Shown here: positions 1-6,947 of the stretch, piece by piece | Numbering within the stretch: the stretch's first letter is position 1 | How the letters are laid out: each line of letters begins with the position of its first letter | Source of the DNA: Thiolapillus brandeum | GTDB taxonomy: Bacteria > Pseudomonadota > Gammaproteobacteria > Chromatiales > Chromatiaceae | DNA length: 7,098 nt | Direction of reading: 5' to 3' | Assembly: GCA_011051425.1 (NCBI GenBank) | Contig: DRLF01000036.1 | Coordinates: 1-7,098 of the forward strand | The notes under the pieces: generated by a model | Seen by the model: the letters and a program-made list of their open reading frames with translations, nothing else | Told to the model about the DNA's origin: nothing | Databases searched by the model: none | Position numbers and translations under genes: made by a program

Positions 1-430
1 AGTGGGCCTGCAGATCCTCGAACCGCCCCACCGAGTCCACCACGAGGCGGTCCCCGTCGGACAACCAGGTGTACTGCGGCCGCAGGTGCAACTGCTCGAA
101 GATCTCCCGCCCCCGGAAGGCCTCGAGGACGAAGGTCCTGAAATCCTCATAGGGAAGGTATTTCTCGGCGTCCTTTCTGTCGTCCTCGTTGTCGCCGCCC
201 TTCTTGAGATAGAAGAACGTGCTCACCAGTCGATCCCAGGGATTTCGCACAAAGGCGAAAGCGAAGCAGTCCGGGTCCATGTCCGCCTTGTAGCGGGCCA
301 GCGATACGTAGTCCGGCTGCCGTATGTCGTGACCTATGACCGGAATCCGGTGCCGGTACCAGACGGGCAGCATGCTCTGGCCGCCGGTCTTGGGGATGTG
401 CACAAAGATTATTTTCCTTTCAGAGCCCAA
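1..430 (-). CDS. Sulfotransferase family 2 protein (Sulfotransfer_2), C-terminus cut off by window edge
   Basis: Predicted PAPS-dependent sulfotransferase of the carbohydrate (chondroitin/HNK-1-like) family, which moves sulfate from PAPS to a sugar hydroxyl. The visible 143 residues carry the 5'-phosphosulfate loop HIPKTGGQS (residues 11-19) and the 3'-phosphate-binding segment VRNPWDRLVSTFFYL (61-75), at the spacing usual for the family. A segment near 118-139 (RPQYTWL, then VGRFEDL) is also typical. The frame is open to the left edge, so the C-terminal part is missing. The frame has no ATG or GTG between an upstream in-frame stop and the first motif. The best start is TTG at 430, just before the first beta-strand IIFVHIP, but no clear Shine-Dalgarno sequence precedes it. 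It lies 26 nt downstream of the oxygenase gene on the same strand and is probably co-transcribed. Family call is strong; the acceptor is unknown. Confidence 0.88.
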   Translation of the reverse strand, partial: MGSERKIIFVHIPKTGGQSMLPVWYRHRIPVIGHDIRQPDYVSLARYKADMDPDCFAFAFVRNPWDRLVSTFFYLKKGGDNEDDRKDAEKYLPYEDFRTFVLEAFRGREIFEQLHLRPQYTWLSDGDRLVVDSVGRFEDLQAH

Positions 431-456
431 CGTCGCGACCGGTAGATGTTTCGTTT

Positions 457-1050
457 CTAATTGCTGTAGAACAGGTTGAATGCCACGCTTATTCTTTCTT
501 CATCACTCTGATTTTCCTCGACATGATGTGGCATCCACGAGGGGAAGATGACGAATTCGCCCTGTTGCGGCAAGTGGTTGTATGCAGGCGAGGTCAACGG
601 AGTATGCCTTTCTATCGGCAGAGTGATACAGCTTGCCTGCGGCCTCGGGTCATGGGCAACAAACCGTCCACAGCCTTCGGGCGTCTTTAGATAATAAGCG
701 CCGCTAAACATCGAATCCGGATGTGTGTGCAGCCTGTTATAGCTGCCCCGATGATTGACGTTGGCCCAGCAGCCATTCACGATCATGCTCATATTGGGCC
801 TTATTCCTATCTGCTTGGCGATTGCCTGCATGGCATCCGACAAGGCTTTCTGAAACAACGGGATATTCCTGACATCGATGAAATCGCTGTGCCAGCCCCC
901 ACCCTGGTTGGAACGCGAAACACCCGACGCATCTCCCAGCTTGCCCTTGCGCATCTGGTCTATAAGCTGCGTCAGCTCGTTGTCCACTGCTTCATGTCGC
1001 GCAACCTTGAAAACCCATATGGGCGTGCAAAAACATTGTATCATGGGCAT
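457..1050 (-). CDS. 2-oxoglutarate/Fe(II)-dependent oxygenase, 2OG-FeII_Oxy_5 / TIGR02466 type
   Basis: A 197-residue protein resembling the TIGR02466 group of putative 2OG-Fe(II) oxygenases, double-stranded beta-helix enzymes that usually hydroxylate a substrate while decarboxylating 2-oxoglutarate. Seen in the sequence: a WANVN segment (95-99), then NRLHTHPDSMFSGAYYL (105-121) with candidate iron ligands H108, H110 and D112. Further on are HDPRP (133-137) and a C-terminal FPSWMPHHVEEN block (169-180), with the distal histidine H175 or H176. R186 in EERIS is the likely 2-oxoglutarate carboxylate anchor. The length suits a stand-alone catalytic domain. The ATG at 1050 is preceded by a perfect AGGAGG with a rather long 13-nt spacer; ATG at 1044 (residue 3) is the alternative. 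It heads a two-gene minus-strand unit with the family-2 sulfotransferase and is divergent from the gene at 1127. No signal peptide is visible, so it is probably cytoplasmic. Substrate unknown; hydroxylation of a protein or small molecule are both possible. Confidence 0.85.
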   Translation of the reverse strand: MPMIQCFCTPIWVFKVARHEAVDNELTQLIDQMRKGKLGDASGVSRSNQGGGWHSDFIDVRNIPLFQKALSDAMQAIAKQIGIRPNMSMIVNGCWANVNHRGSYNRLHTHPDSMFSGAYYLKTPEGCGRFVAHDPRPQASCITLPIERHTPLTSPAYNHLPQQGEFVIFPSWMPHHVEENQSDEERISVAFNLFYSN

Positions 1051-1063
1051 TTTAGCGCTCTAT

Positions 1064-1069
1064 CCTCCT
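1064..1069 (-). promoter_or_regulatory. Shine-Dalgarno AGGAGG of the 2OG oxygenase gene
   Basis: On the minus strand a perfect AGGAGG precedes the ATG at 1050 with a 13-nt spacer, longer than the usual 5-10 nt. No closer ATG, GTG or TTG lies between them, so the site supports the 1050 start but could be less efficient than its sequence suggests. Confidence 0.5.
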
Positions 1070-1115
1070 GTTCGTTAGAATCTGACACTACCAATCGCGC
1101 CCGTATCCAGACGTC

Positions 1116-1120
1116 GAAGG
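1116..1120 (+). promoter_or_regulatory. Shine-Dalgarno-like GAAGG before the gene at 1127
   Basis: GAAGG ends 6 nt before the ATG at 1127. A second ATG at 1122 lies in a different frame and too close to the site, so this element decides for 1127. Confidence 0.45.
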
Positions 1121-1126
1121 CATGCC

Positions 1127-2170
1127 ATGTTGAAACTGGAAAGCAGCCTGTTCACACAACCATCAATGTATCCCGACAGATTCGACTTCACAAACGGATC
1201 ATTGCGATTCTGCCGAATGACGAGAGAAACCTACAGAAACTCACCCTGGCTGGACAACAGAAAAGCCTGTGTCGATGGCGTCTACCATCCCATAAGTCTC
1301 GACCTTCTGATCCCCTATCACAGGCAGTCCCAAATTCAGGCGCCACCAAGACACTATATATTCCACACCTCCCATTGCTGCTCCACGCTTCTTGCCCGCT
1401 GCCTCGACGCACTGACGGCCTTCATGGCGCTGAAGGAGCCCGTCACCCTAAGACAACTGTCTGAGCTGAAGCGCAACATCAATTTTCCCGTGCTTGAAGC
1501 AAACGGCCAATGGCGACAACTTGTCAATCTCATCGAATCCCTGTTATCGAGAACAGGTGATTCGGAGGTGACCGCCCTCATAAAGCTGACGAGTATCTGC
1601 CACAATCTTATTCCCGATCTGCTGGCATCTGACGATGCCCGGGGCATCTTCCTGTACTCCGACCTGACAAGCCATATGGCATCCATGTACAAGGACAAGG
1701 CGCGCATAGACACCTACCTGGAAGTCTATTTCCCCTACCTTGTCCATGACATGGGGCAGTTGTGCGCCGGTTCGAGTATCAGACCAGACAGCCTCGAGAC
1801 CCATGAAAAACTCGCACTGATGTGGGTGGCCCGCATCCTTTTCTATCTGCGACACAGGAATCAACATGCAATCGCCCACCTGAACAGCAAACAGTTTCTC
1901 GATCATCCCCGCAAAACCATGAATGCCGTATGCGACCACCTTCAGGTCAGGGTCTCATCACGGGAAATAGACGCAGTCATCACTGGCCCGTTGCTGAAAC
2001 ACGAAGCCAAATGGCGAAACATGCAGTATGACGCCCGATCGAGACACCTGGAACAGAATGTCATCGTTCGGAACCATGAATCAGAGATCCAGGCCGCCCA
2101 TGACTGGGCCAGTCAATGGCTGCCCAGCCCGGATCTTCTGGAAGACATACCGGGTGACCTGTGCAGCTAA
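1127..2170 (+). CDS. Putative sulfotransferase-like P-loop protein of unknown function
   Basis: A 347-residue soluble protein without a confident functional name. The segment HYIFHTSHCCSTLLARCLD (76-94) has the beta-strand, loop and helix layout of a sulfotransferase or P-loop nucleotide-binding site, with HTSHCCST where PKSGTT or PRSGTS is usual. ALKEP follows at 101-105. A later strand-loop-helix IFLYSDLTSHMASMYKDK (174-191) is placed like a 3'-phosphate-binding segment, and IKL plus HNLIPDLL (152-166) lies just before it. Similar layouts occur in uncharacterised proteobacterial proteins sometimes labelled sulfotransferase family; this is from memory and no search was run. The ATG at 1127 has a GAAGG site 6 nt upstream. 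It is the only complete plus-strand gene here, divergent from the oxygenase and convergent with the GT41 gene. Alternatives are a nucleotide-dependent kinase-like protein or a catalytically dead relative. That it is a real gene is likely; the function is uncertain. Confidence 0.75.
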   Translation: MLKLESSLFTQPSMYPDRFDFTNGSLRFCRMTRETYRNSPWLDNRKACVDGVYHPISLDLLIPYHRQSQIQAPPRHYIFHTSHCCSTLLARCLDALTAFMALKEPVTLRQLSELKRNINFPVLEANGQWRQLVNLIESLLSRTGDSEVTALIKLTSICHNLIPDLLASDDARGIFLYSDLTSHMASMYKDKARIDTYLEVYFPYLVHDMGQLCAGSSIRPDSLETHEKLALMWVARILFYLRHRNQHAIAHLNSKQFLDHPRKTMNAVCDHLQVRVSSREIDAVITGPLLKHEAKWRNMQYDARSRHLEQNVIVRNHESEIQAAHDWASQWLPSPDLLEDIPGDLCS

Positions 2171-2177
2171 ACCTCCA

Positions 2178-2200
2178 ACGGCTTCCTGGCCGGGAGCCGT
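2178..2200. terminator. Hairpin in the convergent gap, possible terminator
   Basis: ACGGCTTCC (2178-2186) pairs with GGGAGCCGT (2192-2200) around a 5-nt loop. In plus-strand RNA this is nine pairs including one U-G wobble; in minus-strand RNA the wobble becomes an A-C mismatch. It sits between the stop codons of two converging genes, the right place for a terminator. Neither side has a proper U-tract, so it may act weakly or with Rho rather than as a classical intrinsic terminator. Confidence 0.45.
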
Positions 2201-2214
2201 CCACACCCACACAC

Positions 2215-4107
2215 CTACGCTCCACCAGCACCAGAACGTCCCCCGTATGACGCCATCCACGCTTTCCGATAGGCGTCCTCCAGGTACCGGACGAACAGAT
2301 CGGTCTTGCAAACCGGGGAGTTTTGCATTGCCTCCCTCAACAGCAGGCGGGCCTCCACATCCGATCCGGTCGCGGTCGCAAGCCCCTTGGCGATGCTGAC
2401 GTATTCATCCTCGCTGGATGCAATTCCCTTGCTGAACCCAACTCTTGACAGCAGGCTCGCACCGACCCTGGAAGCATGCACCTCTCCGACCAGCGTCACG
2501 ACAGGAACCCCCATCCACAAGGCCTCGCACGTCGTGGTCGTACCATTGTATGGAAACGTATCCAGTGCAACGTCGACCAGATTATAGGCTTCGAGGTGCC
2601 CTTTCGTGGACTCTATGGGCGCGATAATGTCCAGGCGCTCCTCCTCTATGCCCTGATCCGCGAACAACTTCTTCAGACGCCGCGCAACCAGGGAATCCGA
2701 GGTCGCCTTGCTCTTGATCAGGAGACGGGAGCCGTCGACTTCCCTCAGAATCCTCGCCCATACGGAAACCACTCTCTCCGTCATCTTGGCAAGGTTGTTG
2801 AAAGAACCGAAGACGATCCCGCCAGATCTGCCCGCGCCACGAATTTCCGGCGAGCCTTCCGGCGGCTGGTAGCAAAGAAACCCGGTTGGAAGCCTTATCA
2901 GCTTTTCCGCGTAATATCTGTCCGAGTCGCCCGGGGGGTCTGCAACATCATCGGTAATGCGATAGTCCATCTCCTCCAGGCCCGTGGTATTCGGATAGCC
3001 AAGGTATGTGATCTGAACCAGTGCCGCCCTTCTGGCAAATACAGGCAATCTGTTGTGTGCGGTATGACCTGCCAGATCCACCAGAATATCGATGCCGTCG
3101 GAGCGCACCTTGTCGAGGATCTGATCATCCGACATGCCGGCAACCTGACACCAACTGTCACACTTCTCCTTGAGCCGCAATGAAACATCGTCCATGGCAG
3201 GGATGTCCGCATAGGCAGTCACATGGAACCTTTCCCTGTCATGCCCGGCCAGAACGGGCTCGATGAAACATGCGACGGGATGCGACCGAAGATCCGGCGA
3301 AAGATAGCCGATACGTATTTTCCCGCCCGCATCGAAAGGAACGCGCCGATCAACACTGCATGGCCGGGCGGCAACATGTAACTCCCGCCATCGAATGTGC
3401 TCAGCGAATATCTGCCGGGGATCGGGGGAGTCCAGATAGTTCAGGCACAGCAGCAGGCGACTGTGCGCGGTCCTTGAACCGGGGTGGCGCTCCACCACGC
3501 CTCTGAGTATGCATGCAGCACGCTCGGCATCACCCATATGCAGGTAGCACCTGGCCTGATTCACAAGCAAATGGTATTCGTGGGGAGCCTGCGCCAGTGC
3601 GCCATCCAGAAATTTCAGCGCCTCCTCTATCCTGCCCTGGTCGGTAAGAATGGCCGACAGGTTGTTCAGCGCCCCCATATGCCCGGGGCTGTATTCGAGA
3701 ACACGCCGGTAATGAACCTCTGCAGCATCTGCATGCCCCGATTCCAGCATTGCGGTTGCCAGGCAGTAATGTGCCTCCACGAATTCTGGGCATGCCTGTA
3801 TGGCACGCCTGTATGCCGAGACAGCCTGCTCATGCCGGCCCTGGCGATACACGGATACGCCATACTCCAGCAAAGCCCGGCAATTGTCTGGCTGAAGAGA
3901 CAGCACGTGCCGCGCACAGTGCTCTGACTCTTGCAGCCTCCCCATGCCCCTGACCAGGCCGGCAAGATCCAGCCAGGCGTCCGCATCATCGGGATTGTCA
4001 CGACACAATGCCATGTAGACATTCGCGGCCTCGGCCAGCTTCTTCTTCTTTACGAGAGCAGCAGCCCGTTTTCGGGCGGCCCGAGATGTTCTTCGCTCAG
4101 TCGACAT
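2215..4107 (-). CDS. TPR-containing O-GlcNAc transferase-like glycosyltransferase (GT41)
   Basis: A 630-residue protein of the bacterial OGT/SPINDLY type, predicted to move a sugar from a nucleotide-sugar (UDP-GlcNAc in characterised OGTs, GDP-fucose in plant SPY) to Ser/Thr of proteins. Residues about 10-225 form roughly six TPR helix pairs for protein binding. The GT41 domain runs from about 264: IRIGYLSPDLRSHPV (265-278, H276 matching the catalytic-region His of human OGT), DLAGHTAHNR (344-353), YLGYPNTTG (368-376), FGSFNNLAKM (433-442, K441 matching the conserved UDP-binding Lys), DTFPYNGTTTT (516-526) and HASRVGASLL (544-553). All major motifs are present, so it should be active. Start: ATG at 4107 is preferred over TTG at 4116, which overlaps the previous stop; 4107 also matches the paralogous start next door. 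It lies 5 nt after the TPR-sulfotransferase stop with no good ribosome site, which suggests coupled translation. No signal peptide; cytoplasmic. Confidence 0.93.
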   Translation of the reverse strand: MSTERRTSRAARKRAAALVKKKKLAEAANVYMALCRDNPDDADAWLDLAGLVRGMGRLQESEHCARHVLSLQPDNCRALLEYGVSVYRQGRHEQAVSAYRRAIQACPEFVEAHYCLATAMLESGHADAAEVHYRRVLEYSPGHMGALNNLSAILTDQGRIEEALKFLDGALAQAPHEYHLLVNQARCYLHMGDAERAACILRGVVERHPGSRTAHSRLLLCLNYLDSPDPRQIFAEHIRWRELHVAARPCSVDRRVPFDAGGKIRIGYLSPDLRSHPVACFIEPVLAGHDRERFHVTAYADIPAMDDVSLRLKEKCDSWCQVAGMSDDQILDKVRSDGIDILVDLAGHTAHNRLPVFARRAALVQITYLGYPNTTGLEEMDYRITDDVADPPGDSDRYYAEKLIRLPTGFLCYQPPEGSPEIRGAGRSGGIVFGSFNNLAKMTERVVSVWARILREVDGSRLLIKSKATSDSLVARRLKKLFADQGIEEERLDIIAPIESTKGHLEAYNLVDVALDTFPYNGTTTTCEALWMGVPVVTLVGEVHASRVGASLLSRVGFSKGIASSEDEYVSIAKGLATATGSDVEARLLLREAMQNSPVCKTDLFVRYLEDAYRKAWMASYGGRSGAGGA

Positions 4108-4112
4108 GGATA

Positions 4113-5996
4113 TCAAATAACGACACCGGCCTCTCCGAGCGCATTGCGCAGGGCATCCAGGTGCTTCTCATAGTTACGCCATCGCCCGGAGGAACGCTTG
4201 TACAGAGGCTGCCGGACCTGGTCATAACTGATGGTGTTCACGACCCTCTCAGACTCGTGGAAGGTCAGGCAGCTGTCGCTCCACTCCAGACCGCAATAAT
4301 CGACAAGGGCGCGGCTTACACGCTCCTGATCTTCCACCAGTTCCTCGTAATCGACATCGAATATCCGGTCTCCGAATATAGACTGCCAGTGTTCCATGAT
4401 CCTGTTGTATATCCCGTAGTACCTGCCGACCGCTTCCAGGTCGTAGGCATAGTTGTGGTAATGGGATGCGAATTCCGAGAAATAGCAGGACAGGCAGGTA
4501 TCCAGGGGATGCCGCCGGCAGTGCACAATATGGCAATCGGGAAACATCTGCAATATCAGGCCGACATACATGAAATTCTGCGGCATTTTGTCGGTAATCC
4601 TCGATGCGCTCGGTGACAGCTCCAGCATCTTCCCCAGCACCTGATCCGCAACCCGCCTGAGCGAGGCAGCCGTCAGGTCCGGCACGAACACTGGATAGTG
4701 CTTGCGACCGCTGGAGTTTGCCAGGGACCGCACGGCACGCTCGATGTTTTCCGTCTCGCCTGCGCCATGAACCTCGGGGTGCGAAGACAGTATCTGCTCC
4801 ACCAAGCTGGTTCCCGATCTCGGCATGCCGACGATAAAAACTGGCACATCCGAGCGAACATCTGCATGCACCATCCTGCCGATGGAACCTGCATCGTATA
4901 CCTGCTGTATGGATTCCAGCAGGGCGACTGCATCGCCAATGTCACAGGAGCGATTACACAGGCTGTTTGCCTTATGGAAATATTCCATGGCCTGGTCATA
5001 CATTCCGACCTCGTCGAAGTGCTTTCCCAGCCGGAAGTACAATGGAGCCGTCGCCGCCATGTTGCCCTTTCCGCTGTCCAGAAAGCGGCGTATCGCATCC
5101 ACGGCACTGTCCCGCTTGCCTACACGACGGCTTATATCGAAGTAGATGGACAACGCATTGAATGCAGGCTCATCAGCAAGCAATGGCTTAAGCAGCAGGT
5201 AGGCTTTTTCACTGTCGCCAAGCAGCTCGTGGATCTTCGCCTTTCCAATCAAGGCGCGCTCATTTCCCGGTGCAAGATCGAGCACTTTGTCAAACAATTC
5301 CATGGACGCCTCGAAACGGCCATCCAGTCTGTAGGCCCAGGCCAGTTCGAGCAGGGTATCGATAAAATCGGGACGTATGCCAGCAGCCCTCTGCAGGAGG
5401 TCGACCGCAGCACCGTACGAACCAATATGGATATGGGCCCGGGCAAGATTTGTCAGCGTTTCGACACTGTCCTCCCTGAGTTCGAGCGCATGCGACAACA
5501 GCCCGATGGCTTCCTCCGATCGTTCCAGATTGGTCAGGAGGGCGCCAAGATTGTTGAGTCCGGCGAAATGATCCGGATTGAGGCGGAGCAGCTCTCCATA
5601 GGCGTCCGCTGCGGGCCCGAGCTCCCCCATCTCCCTCAATGCATTGGCAAGAAAATAATGCGCCTCCTCCAGATCCGGCTGCAGATCCAACGCTTTCCGG
5701 TAGCACGCGATTGCTTCATCCAGGCGCCGCTGCATATGCAGGGCGCTGCCAAGTGTGTGGTGGGCAGCGGGCATGCGGGGCGCGAATCCAATGGCCTTGC
5801 GGGCGGCCGCCTCCGCCCCGACAAAATCTCCCAGCCGCCGCTTCAGCACGGCCAGACGAACCCACAAATCGGCGCCCGCACCCCGCGTTTCACAGAGCTT
5901 TTGATACAACGCAGCCGCCTCTGCCAGGCGATTCTGCCGCATCAACTCTTCGGCTTTCCTGAGGCGGGATCTTATAACGACATTTTTCTTTGGCAT
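4113..5996 (-). CDS. TPR-sulfotransferase (Sulfotransfer_3 / tyrosylprotein-sulfotransferase-like)
   Basis: A 627-residue fusion of a long TPR array (about 12-370, roughly ten helix pairs) with a PAPS-dependent sulfotransferase domain (about 384-620). Seen: 5'-phosphosulfate loop VFIVGMPRSGTSLVEQIL (386-403); GAGETENIER (411-420), where E414 lies where the catalytic Glu sits in tyrosylprotein sulfotransferases; DKMPQNF (469-475); 3'-phosphate segment HCRRHPLDTCLSCYF (492-506); and C-terminal SSGRWRNYEKHL (602-613). TPR repeats are protein-binding, so a protein or peptide acceptor is plausible, but some relatives may act on glycans. Start: the frame opens at TTG 6074 with ATG at 6047 and 5996. 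ATG 5996 is chosen because it clears the upstream gene by 19 nt, the others overlap it, and it aligns residue for residue with the GT41 start. No strong ribosome site precedes it (AGGA is 17 nt away). Middle gene of a three-gene operon. Confidence 0.92.
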   Translation of the reverse strand: MPKKNVVIRSRLRKAEELMRQNRLAEAAALYQKLCETRGAGADLWVRLAVLKRRLGDFVGAEAAARKAIGFAPRMPAAHHTLGSALHMQRRLDEAIACYRKALDLQPDLEEAHYFLANALREMGELGPAADAYGELLRLNPDHFAGLNNLGALLTNLERSEEAIGLLSHALELREDSVETLTNLARAHIHIGSYGAAVDLLQRAAGIRPDFIDTLLELAWAYRLDGRFEASMELFDKVLDLAPGNERALIGKAKIHELLGDSEKAYLLLKPLLADEPAFNALSIYFDISRRVGKRDSAVDAIRRFLDSGKGNMAATAPLYFRLGKHFDEVGMYDQAMEYFHKANSLCNRSCDIGDAVALLESIQQVYDAGSIGRMVHADVRSDVPVFIVGMPRSGTSLVEQILSSHPEVHGAGETENIERAVRSLANSSGRKHYPVFVPDLTAASLRRVADQVLGKMLELSPSASRITDKMPQNFMYVGLILQMFPDCHIVHCRRHPLDTCLSCYFSEFASHYHNYAYDLEAVGRYYGIYNRIMEHWQSIFGDRIFDVDYEELVEDQERVSRALVDYCGLEWSDSCLTFHESERVVNTISYDQVRQPLYKRSSGRWRNYEKHLDALRNALGEAGVVI

Positions 5997-6015
5997 GACA
6001 TGAAGGACCGGGTTC

Positions 6016-6741
6016 CTACCGGTTGCGTTGGTCCGGCATTGCAACATCCAGGGCGGTTGACAGCAGTTTTCCAAGAACTCCCGTGCTCTTCAAGTGCCTT
6101 ACAACTTCATGACCACCCCGTTTGTAGGCATGCAGGCTAACGTTGTGGAAGCCGGCCAGATGCCGGGCATGAATCTCGTCCATGGCGTCCAGCACGCTGT
6201 AGTGGATATGTATCCTGCTTCGACTTTCCGGCAGCCGTTGCAGAAGATGTCTCAGATCCATATAACGGCTGCAATGCCCACCATGCACGCGATCAATCTG
6301 CCGCGGCCAGCGGTTGTCCCGGTACAACGACCGGTTTGCCTTGTCGATGAAAGTCTGGGGGGAAAACACATGCACGGTGTCCACATTGAGCAGCAGACCA
6401 AACAGTATTGCGGCATAGCCACCCATCGAATTTCCAACCAGCACGGTCCGCGGAGATCCCACCGACTCCAGTTCGTTCGCCAGGAAAGCCGCCGTGCCTT
6501 CTATATCCGTCGTCACGCCTGACAACCCTTGATGGTACCAAGCCTGGCGCAAATCCCTCACGTATATCTTCCCAACGTCCAACTTGTTGGTGAGATTGAA
6601 AAATTCGAATGGCGGTACACCCATCGCCCCCTGAATGCCACCAAAGGCCACCAGCGCACGGTCGCAGCCAGGGCGGAGATCGATTGCCACGGCTGCGCTG
6701 TCATCCTTCAGACACTGATCGAATGTGCGTGTCATGGCCAT
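6016..6741 (-). CDS. Small alpha/beta-hydrolase-fold protein
   Basis: A 241-residue protein with an alpha/beta-hydrolase layout. The strand-loop RALVAFGGIQ (28-37) could supply the oxyanion hole. TVLVGNSMGGYAAILFG (99-115) is a nucleophile elbow with GNSMG around S105. HYSVLDAMDE (180-189) offers D185 or D188 as the acid, and RGGHEVV (208-214) offers H211 as the base. It therefore looks catalytically complete as an esterase, thioesterase or acyltransferase-type enzyme; the substrate cannot be read from sequence. A conserved-looking block YVRDLRQAWYHQGL (60-73) resembles small uncharacterised hydrolases rather than classical lipases. The start is ATG at 6741, with ATG 6735 as alternative; the upstream CCCGGG is a poor ribosome site. 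First gene of the minus-strand operon, 19 nt before the TPR-sulfotransferase, so its job is probably linked to glycan or protein modification. No signal peptide or membrane segment is visible. Confidence 0.8.
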   Translation of the reverse strand: MAMTRTFDQCLKDDSAAVAIDLRPGCDRALVAFGGIQGAMGVPPFEFFNLTNKLDVGKIYVRDLRQAWYHQGLSGVTTDIEGTAAFLANELESVGSPRTVLVGNSMGGYAAILFGLLLNVDTVHVFSPQTFIDKANRSLYRDNRWPRQIDRVHGGHCSRYMDLRHLLQRLPESRSRIHIHYSVLDAMDEIHARHLAGFHNVSLHAYKRGGHEVVRHLKSTGVLGKLLSTALDVAMPDQRNR

Positions 6742-6789
6742 CCCGGGTCAGGGATAGAAGCCGCCCAGGCCCCTGCCCCGATGCATTAT

Positions 6790-6817
6790 TTGGTTAACAC
6801 CATGAAACGCATATAGT
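6790..6817 (+). promoter_or_regulatory. Candidate sigma-70-type promoter for the right-edge gene
   Basis: TTGGTT (6790-6795) and TATAGT (6812-6817) are spaced by 16 nt in the only AT-rich patch of this divergent region. A transcript would start near 6824, leaving a leader of about 124 nt before the ATG at 6948, or about 10 nt before the alternative ATG at 6834. The match is moderate, and a promoter for the minus-strand operon should also lie between 6742 and about 6900 but was not recognised. Confidence 0.35.
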
Positions 6818-6947
6818 ACCATAGACAACATATATGCGGGGCATCCAGTACAAGGGCGAAAAGATCCTTCAGCGGCCCCCGGCTCCCGGGCACCACGCGC
6901 GGGATGACACGCCCGATGTCCCGAAACCGCCGGAAACAACCAAAGCA

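Larger units (their letters stand above)
1051..1126. promoter_or_regulatory. Divergent intergenic region with presumed back-to-back promoters
   Basis: This 76-bp gap separates two genes transcribed away from each other, so it, or the first codons of either gene, should hold promoters for both. The best single match on the plus strand is TAGAAT at 1076-1081, a 5/6 fit to a -10 element, but the hexamers at the right distance upstream fit a -35 element poorly. No convincing operator palindrome was seen. The regulatory role is inferred from layout rather than motif strength. Confidence 0.35.

Noticed and set aside
2..445. 147-codon plus-strand frame at the left edge
   Set aside because: The opposite strand encodes an unmistakable sulfotransferase with both PAPS-binding motifs; this frame is its antisense shadow.
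1036..1064. TTGTAT and TCTATC spaced by 17 nt as a plus-strand promoter for the 1127 gene
   Set aside because: Both hexamers are weak, and the -35 lies inside the oxygenase coding sequence. It is no better than chance in this sequence.
721..1464. 247-codon plus-strand frame spanning the divergent gap
   Set aside because: It overlaps the oxygenase gene antisense and the 1127 gene in another frame. Both of those carry better domain evidence and ribosome sites.
2476..3183. 235-codon plus-strand frame inside the GT41 gene
   Set aside because: It is antisense to the conserved GT41 catalytic motifs and has no recognisable features of its own.
4698..6140. Long 480-codon open frame on the plus strand
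   Set aside because: It is wholly antisense to the TPR-sulfotransferase and the hydrolase end, whose translations carry clear family motifs. Its own translation shows no recognisable domain.
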